DNA of 64,000 bases from Phycisphaerae bacterium. Its GTDB lineage: Bacteria; Planctomycetota; Phycisphaerae; Phycisphaerales; SM1A02. Within the stretch, counting starts at the first letter, position 1. Every line of letters begins with the position of its first letter. The position numbers and the translations under genes were made by a program. The DNA lies in contig PBAX01000001.1 of assembly GCA_002716385.1 (NCBI GenBank), positions 1-64,000 on the forward strand, in the 5' to 3' direction. The notes under the pieces were generated by a model, which was not told where the DNA came from, ran no database searches, and worked only from the letters and a program-made list of their open reading frames with translations. Below are positions 58,864-64,000 of the stretch, in pieces.

Positions 58864-61094
58864 ATCTGCTCAAGCTCTACCCTCTGATGAGTTTCGCCGT
58901 CATTCTCCTGGCCATTGTCGGTCAGTGCCTTTCACAGCGGCATCCCTGGCTGCTCCTGATTGCAGGTGGTCTGGCGGCCTTGAGCCGGACGATCTCGGAA
59001 GGACCGCGTGGCATCACGCTGGCCAGGCCCGTTTCACTCCTGCTTACATCCGTGGCGCTGATCTGGTGCCTGATCATCGCCATGGGTGATCTTGAGCATC
59101 CTGTTCCCGCCATCGGCCAGTTCGTCGTTTGGCTTACGGTCATCAAGTTGTATGAGAAGCACACCCTGGAGAACGAGGCCGAGCGACTGATTCTCTCGCT
59201 TCTACTGATGGTGCTGGCCTGCCTGATCTCCATCGATCTGATTTTCGGTTTCCTGCTCATAACCTGGTCGACGCTCGGTCTGATCACCTTGATGCTCTTT
59301 CAGCTCAGTTGTGCCGCTGAAAAAGCACAGCAGCAACGAGCAAGAGTGCTCGGGATCGCGACGGCGGTGGTTCCGAATCCGGTCTCCGGAGCAGGGGTTC
59401 GTCGCCATTACCGCAACATCACGCTCGCTTCAACAGCCTTCATCTTCACGGTGTCCACGGCGATGTTCCTGTTGTTCCCGCGGGGGCTTACATCGAAGCT
59501 GTCTACGGTCGCGCTGCGATCAATGGCGCCGCGCGAAGTCGGCTTGAGCGAGGGGGTCGATCTTCTGGGCCAGACACGGATCTCCCTCTCCGCCGAACAG
59601 GTGCTATCCGTCGGGCTTGAGGATGCGGCGGGCGAGAAGATCCAGTTGAACCGATCTCTGCGTCTGCGTGCATCCGCCTTGACGGCCTATCGAGGTGATG
59701 GAATCTGGGATGCCGAATCATTCGGTCTTACAAATTTCGAGATCATGCCCGGAGAATGGAAGTCATTCTTCATCACCACCGATGAATCGGACATCGTGAT
59801 GCAGGACGTGGTGCTCGATTCCCCAAGTGAACAGCTCGTCTCCATGTCGGTGCCAATCGGTCTCGAATCGGAAATCGGAACCAGCATCATCTTCCGACCC
59901 TCGAGTCAGACGATCAGAGTAAAGCGAGACTCTCCGACACCATTGAAGTATCGAGTCCAGGCCATCCCCGAGCCACCGCTCTACCGTTCGATGACGTCGT
60001 TCAATGCCGAGCCTGGATTGCCGTATCCCAATGCCTATCAGAATCCAAGAGTGAAGGAACTGGCGATTTCCCTTCTCGAGTCCGCCGGACTGCCACCGAC
60101 ACCGCCATTGAAGACCGAGACTCGCCTTCAATGGAACGTCGATGCGGCTCGTGTATTCGAGCAGCATCTGAGGTATGGAGACTTCGAGTACACGCTGGAT
60201 CTCACGGAAGTAGGGGCGTCGGAGGAGATGTCCCGGATGGATCCTGTCGAGCGTTTCCTTCTCCATCAGCAATTCGGGCATTGCGAGTATTTCGCTTCGG
60301 CCTTGATGGGTCTCTGCCACAGCGTCCAGATATCGTCGAGGCTGGTGACGGGGTACGTGACCAATCGGTTCGATGAAGCCACCGGGCGGTACATCGTTCT
60401 CAAATCAGATGCTCATGCCTGGAATGAAGTCCTTGGTCCCGGTCCTCGATGGATGGTGTTCGATCCGACTCCGGCATCGAATGTCCCCGGCACGAGAGCG
60501 GTCACGATGGGACCCATAGACCGCCTCTTCTGGTTCTGGAGCTGGTTGGAAGGCCAGTGGAGATTCAATGTTCTGGGGTATGACACCGAGACGCAGGAGT
60601 ATCTCTCGGAGTCAATGCTTCCCGGTTTCAAGGAGGATCTCGCGGCCGGGCTGGACTCAGTCGGCGATGCCATCAGGGAGGTCAGGTATTCGATTGGCAT
60701 CGGCAGCATCATCTCGATCATGATCTCCCTGCTGCTCAGTGGTCTGGTCGTGGTGATCGTCTTCTGGAGTCGACGTCGTCGTCGGGATCGAATTCTCAGG
60801 CACGCCAACACCCAGGGGCTCTCGCCGCTTGAGACCCGTCGACTGGTAAGGCGTCTGGGATCCTATTACGAGATGCTCGAGCGGCTGACGACAGCGGGGA
60901 TTCCCAAGCCGGTCTGGCAGCCGCCGATTGCCTTCGCGGGGACCATCGAGCGTTCCCATCCTGAAATTTCATCCATGGTCATGAAAATGGCCAATTGGTA
61001 CTACCGGAGGCGATATGGAGACTCGCAGGATCCAGAGGCCGATGTTCGAATGAAGCAGGTGCTCGACGAGCTTAATGAGGCGTTGCAAGATTGA
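58860..61094 (+). CDS. TgpA-like transglutaminase membrane protein (DUF3488 family)
   Basis: The 744-residue product has an N-terminal membrane region of about six helices (residues 8-205). A periplasmic transglutaminase-like domain follows, with candidate triad Cys475 (FGHCEYFASALMGLCHS), His519 (SDAHAWNEV) and Asp535 (WMVFDPTP). A further membrane helix lies near residues 617-640, and a cytoplasmic tail follows. This is the TgpA layout. It overlaps the DUF58 gene and the downstream methyltransferase, forming one operon. Confidence 0.88.
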   Translation: MNLLKLYPLMSFAVILLAIVGQCLSQRHPWLLLIAGGLAALSRTISEGPRGITLARPVSLLLTSVALIWCLIIAMGDLEHPVPAIGQFVVWLTVIKLYEKHTLENEAERLILSLLLMVLACLISIDLIFGFLLITWSTLGLITLMLFQLSCAAEKAQQQRARVLGIATAVVPNPVSGAGVRRHYRNITLASTAFIFTVSTAMFLLFPRGLTSKLSTVALRSMAPREVGLSEGVDLLGQTRISLSAEQVLSVGLEDAAGEKIQLNRSLRLRASALTAYRGDGIWDAESFGLTNFEIMPGEWKSFFITTDESDIVMQDVVLDSPSEQLVSMSVPIGLESEIGTSIIFRPSSQTIRVKRDSPTPLKYRVQAIPEPPLYRSMTSFNAEPGLPYPNAYQNPRVKELAISLLESAGLPPTPPLKTETRLQWNVDAARVFEQHLRYGDFEYTLDLTEVGASEEMSRMDPVERFLLHQQFGHCEYFASALMGLCHSVQISSRLVTGYVTNRFDEATGRYIVLKSDAHAWNEVLGPGPRWMVFDPTPASNVPGTRAVTMGPIDRLFWFWSWLEGQWRFNVLGYDTETQEYLSESMLPGFKEDLAAGLDSVGDAIREVRYSIGIGSIISIMISLLLSGLVVVIVFWSRRRRRDRILRHANTQGLSPLETRRLVRRLGSYYEMLERLTTAGIPKPVWQPPIAFAGTIERSHPEISSMVMKMANWYYRRRYGDSQDPEADVRMKQVLDELNEALQD

Positions 61095-61792
61095 ATCAAC
61101 AAGAGAACTTCGACAGATCACTGGATGCTCTACATCCACACGAGCCCGCGATCGACTTGCAGCAACAGGCATGGTTGAAGGCCAATGTCTCATCCGGCGA
61201 TCGAGTGCTGGATCTGGGTTGTGGTTGTGGCCGGACCCTGATCCCGTTGGTGGAGGCCGGGGCGATCTGCACCGGGCTTGATCGGGATGCGGATGCTCTG
61301 GATCAATGTCGGAAGTCGATGGAGTCGATCGGGTCGACTGCGACATTCGTGAATGCCGATGCCATCGAATGGCTTGGTTCGACAGGGGATGTCTGGAATG
61401 TCATCTGTTGTCTCGGAAACACCCTTTGCCAGTTCTGGCAGATCGATCAAGCCATCAAACTTTTGTCGCTCATTCGTCAACGACTCGAACCCGGGGGCAT
61501 GCTCGTAATCGATGACATACCGGGTGATCTCTGGCCCGAGCTGGCGGAGGGCAACTGGCAGGCCGGTCTGGATCTCGAGCAGGGCAAGCAGCTGGTCTGG
61601 TCGGCGGATGATGCGGTCTTTGCAATCAGATCTTCATCAAGGATTGATGAGAATGATTGGGAAATCGGGCCTGATGACGAGCCACTTCGTCTCTGGACGT
61701 CCTCCACGTTGCACTTGGTCGCTCGAGTTGCGGGTTATTCCGTTCCACATGTTCCGGCGGATTCAAGTGTGCGGGTCCTGAGGCCGGAATAG
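61091..61792 (+). CDS. SAM-dependent methyltransferase
   Basis: The start is TTG 61091, overlapping the upstream stop. The 233-residue product shows the class I fold: motif I VLDLGCGCGRTLIPLVEAGA, acidic motif II TGLDRDADAL, motif III FVNADAIEWLG, then WNVICCLGNTLC and LLSLIRQRLEPGGMLVIDD. This resembles small-molecule or quinone-type methyltransferases of the Methyltransf_11 kind. The substrate is unknown. Position suggests cotranscription with the TgpA gene. Confidence 0.85.
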   Translation: MNQQENFDRSLDALHPHEPAIDLQQQAWLKANVSSGDRVLDLGCGCGRTLIPLVEAGAICTGLDRDADALDQCRKSMESIGSTATFVNADAIEWLGSTGDVWNVICCLGNTLCQFWQIDQAIKLLSLIRQRLEPGGMLVIDDIPGDLWPELAEGNWQAGLDLEQGKQLVWSADDAVFAIRSSSRIDENDWEIGPDDEPLRLWTSSTLHLVARVAGYSVPHVPADSSVRVLRPE

Positions 61793-61809
61793 GATCGACA
61801 CTTGCTTCC

Positions 61810-62781
61810 TTGGCGAGATACACGCTGAAGCGGCCCTCCCGGGCTGACGATAGGCGGTGGAGTAATCAACTTCACGAGTGTCTTAGATCAGGGAGAACAT
61901 ACGTGCCGGCGAATCGATCTCGTACAGCAGGTTGGCGTCAATGCCTCGAGCAGATCAAGCGTAGGGGAGGCTCGATCGAGCTTGCCATTGCCCGTCCGGA
62001 GATTGATGGCAGTGCCGTGTCCGGCGATCTTCTCGTGCGTTGTCGCGTTCTTTCCATCGATGATGAAGCCATTCGTGTCGAGGCGCCGGTCGCCCTGGGC
62101 AGGACGATTGAGATTCCAAAGGGCGTCGAACTGGTGGCGATGATGGCGGTCGGCCAGAATCGCTGGATGTTCAGGACCCATTCGCTCCAGTGGCATTCAT
62201 GTGCAGGGCGTATGGATGCTCGTGCGGAAATCGAACTTGCCGTTCCAAATCGTGTTGAACGTTGTCAGCGCAGACGAGACTATCGAGTCGAGACGGCGAG
62301 CCTGGATCTGCCGAGTGTCCAGTTGTGGCCCTTGCTCGATCCATCGACGGTGGTCCTGGCCGAACGGGTCAACGAGGCGGCCTTCCTTCGGGAACTCGAT
62401 GGGATGGACTCGCCGTTGTGTCGGCTTGGTGATGGCGAGGTCGATGATGAGATCCTCCCCGAGGTAGGTCCTTCCTTCCCAGCCCGGTTGGTCAACCTCG
62501 GAGGTGGAGGCGTCGGTCTGACGGTGGAGGACTCCTATGCCGGAAGTCTTGGTCGCAAGTCGCTTTTCTGGATGCGTTTCGGCCTGCCACCGATGCTGAC
62601 GACCCCGGTCTGCGCGACGGCGAGACTTGTGCACAGTCACATGCAGAGTGACCGGCAGACGTATGCGGGCATGACCTTCGACTTCTCGGCGAACCCCGCC
62701 CACAAACGTGTGGTGGTGCGTCAGATTCTGCAGGCCATCGCCTGTCAGCAGAAACTTCAGATGTCACGGCAGGCGAGTTGA
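61810..62781 (+). CDS. PilZ-domain protein, YcgR-like layout
   Basis: The 323-residue product (TTG start at 61810) has an N-terminal YcgR-like beta domain (residues 50-145, GGSIELAIARPEIDGSAVSGDLLVRCRVLSID). A PilZ domain follows, with the arginine motif VERCQRRRDYRVE near 155 and VNLGGGGVGLT near 232, where the usual D/NxSxxG appears as NxGxxG. PilZ proteins bind cyclic di-GMP, and YcgR acts as a flagellar brake. With a flagellar cluster in the same window this role is plausible, but c-di-GMP binding is not certain given the Ser change. Confidence 0.75.
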   Translation: MARYTLKRPSRADDRRWSNQLHECLRSGRTYVPANRSRTAGWRQCLEQIKRRGGSIELAIARPEIDGSAVSGDLLVRCRVLSIDDEAIRVEAPVALGRTIEIPKGVELVAMMAVGQNRWMFRTHSLQWHSCAGRMDARAEIELAVPNRVERCQRRRDYRVETASLDLPSVQLWPLLDPSTVVLAERVNEAAFLRELDGMDSPLCRLGDGEVDDEILPEVGPSFPARLVNLGGGGVGLTVEDSYAGSLGRKSLFWMRFGLPPMLTTPVCATARLVHSHMQSDRQTYAGMTFDFSANPAHKRVVVRQILQAIACQQKLQMSRQAS

Positions 62782-62798
62782 ACTCGCGACCGATCGGA

Positions 62799-64000
62799 TC
62801 AGTCCGAAAGTTTCATGAGTGCGGCCGTCTTGTGCTGTGATTCCCTGAATTCCTCCACGGGTTCAGAGTCCGCAACGATGCCGCAACCTGTTCCATAGAC
62901 CAGTCGACCCTGAACATCGGTGAAGCCGCCCGGTGCACGGCCTTCGAAGGCGGCGGTCCGGATGGAGACACCCAGCCGCAGATCGCCGGTTGTCGAGATC
63001 GCGCCCACGGCACCGCAATAGGGCCCGCGAGGAAGATGCTCGAGTTCGTTAATCACCTGCATAGCGCGGATCTTCGGAGCGCCGGTGACCGAACCCGGGG
63101 GGAAGGTGGCCTTCAGTAGTTCGGAGAACGGTGTCTGCTCGAGGAGTTTTCCGGATATCTCGGCAACACCGTGATGCACGGTCGGATGGGACTCGATCGA
63201 TCGTGGCTGGGTCACCTCGATGCTTCCGAGTTCACAGACCCGTCCGAGGTCATTGCGCATCAGGTCCACGATCATGTGGAGTTCGGCGGCATCCTTTTCG
63301 GATCCAGCCAGCTCCACAGCTGGGACATCCACGGGACGCGTGCCCTTGATCGGTCGCGAACAGAGTCGCCCGCTTTTGGAGTCGAGATCCAGAAACAACT
63401 CGGGACTCATTCCGAGGATGCCGCGATCGCTTTGCTCGTCGGGCAATTCCATCCAGCATCCGAACCAGGCGCCGCTTGTGGCCAGAGCTTCCAATGCGAA
63501 GGTTCTCAAGTCGCCCCGGCAGGTGGTTGACAGTTGTCGAGCGATGTTCGCCTGAAAGAGATCGCCGCGTCGAATGAGTTCGATCGTTCGGGATACGGCT
63601 TCCTCGAAACCCCGCTGATCGGGATGGCTGCTCCACTCATCCAGCTGCAGGGATATGCGATTGTCGGTCGTTCCTCCGCATGAGATCGGTTCTCCGATGG
63701 ACCACCAGTTGTCCGAATGGGCATCATGAAGGGTGGCATCCGGACACCAGAGGAAATCGGCTAGTACACCACGAGGCAGAGCCGACCCGGCTCCGACGGC
63801 CGTCTCGATGTGGGCACCTAGTTCATATCGAAGTGAAATCACCCATCCGCCAATGAATGGCAGAGAGGGTGATTGTGGAATGCCCGTCGCCCGATCGGCT
63901 GCGATGGCGGCATCCATGATGGCAAGGGGGTCGTGCGGTGCCACCTTCTCCAGAGCCTCTTCGAGTTCCGGCCAGGATGGGCCGGACCACCGATAGCCAT
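62799..64000 (-). CDS. pabB: Aminodeoxychorismate synthase component I, N terminus beyond window
   Basis: PabB turns chorismate and ammonia into aminodeoxychorismate for folate. The frame remains open to the right edge (GYRWSGPSWPELEEAL is visible before the GTG at 63944), so the 5' end is missing. The chorismate-binding core includes ELIRRGDLFQANIARQLS, SPELFLDL, the PIKGTRP motif with the PabB-type Lys, ELHMIVDLMRNDLGRVCELGSI, and the C-terminal GSVTGAPKIRAMQVI, YCGAVGAIS, FTDVQGRLVYGTGCGIVADS. Confidence 0.9.
   Translation of the reverse strand, partial: GYRWSGPSWPELEEALEKVAPHDPLAIMDAAIAADRATGIPQSPSLPFIGGWVISLRYELGAHIETAVGAGSALPRGVLADFLWCPDATLHDAHSDNWWSIGEPISCGGTTDNRISLQLDEWSSHPDQRGFEEAVSRTIELIRRGDLFQANIARQLSTTCRGDLRTFALEALATSGAWFGCWMELPDEQSDRGILGMSPELFLDLDSKSGRLCSRPIKGTRPVDVPAVELAGSEKDAAELHMIVDLMRNDLGRVCELGSIEVTQPRSIESHPTVHHGVAEISGKLLEQTPFSELLKATFPPGSVTGAPKIRAMQVINELEHLPRGPYCGAVGAISTTGDLRLGVSIRTAAFEGRAPGGFTDVQGRLVYGTGCGIVADSEPVEEFRESQHKTAALMKLSD

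Overview
This window reads as one contiguous piece of a bacterial chromosome. It is most like a member of the Planctomycetota, probably of the Phycisphaerae type. That placement is an inference. It rests on moderate-to-high GC, frequent GTG and TTG starts with weak ribosome-binding sites, split versions of operons that are usually intact, zinc-ribbon membrane proteins and a sigma-54-linked flagellar cluster. I recognised no tRNA, rRNA, CRISPR array, phage or intact insertion sequence.

Layout. (1) 1-4.1 kb: the 3' end of the spc/alpha ribosomal operon (secY end, infA, rpmJ, rpsM, rpsK, rpoA, rplQ). rpsD is missing here and lies alone near 52 kb. (2) 4.2-7.3 kb: pheS without pheT, a membrane protein, and tyrS. 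(3) 7.3-10.9 kb: an accessory stretch with an ASCH protein, several small membrane proteins of unknown function, a RidA-like lipoprotein and a zinc-ribbon membrane protein. (4) 10.9-12.8 kb: cdaA and its YbbR/CdaR partner on the minus strand. (5) 12.9-15.8 kb: three linked envelope genes, including a lipoprotein and an RDD protein.

(6) 15.9-32.1 kb: a long plus-strand motility region. It holds a TPR membrane protein, a FlgN-like coiled coil, a histidine kinase and sigma-54 activator pair, then flgB-flgC-fliE-fliF-fliG-fliH-fliI-fliJ-motE-like-fliK-flgD-flgE with many ATGA-type overlaps. A GG-N10-GC promoter candidate stands in front of flgB, directly after the activator gene. Together these would build the rod, MS ring, switch, export ATPase and hook, with a dedicated regulator pair. 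Converging on flgE is a DegT-fold protein whose PLP lysine position is serine.

(7) 33.3-37.7 kb, minus strand: a HEAT-like secreted protein, dnaA and a GNAT protein. The 460-base gap above dnaA holds a large foldback and DnaA-box-like words, and is a candidate origin or dnaA control region. (8) 37.8-41 kb: a secreted protein, rpmA, obgE and a secretin-domain-like secreted protein. (9) 41-49 kb: mutS followed by two tandem thioredoxin-fold genes on minus, then a ZIP transporter and ileS on plus. (10) 49.2-56.3 kb, mostly minus: a tRNA-binding protein, a PpiD-like foldase, rpsD, purF and ahcY with a striking palindromic operator. (11) 56.5-64 kb: atpC, scpB, a DUF58 protein with a TgpA transglutaminase, a methyltransferase, a PilZ protein, and a pabB gene cut by the window end.

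The most unusual points are changed active-site residues in conserved enzymes (DegT-like K to S, CdaA DGA to DLG, an altered ZIP metal site), structured intergenic DNA near dnaA and ileS, and two clean operator-like dyads (ahcY and mutS/ZIP). I found no convincing undescribed multi-gene system.
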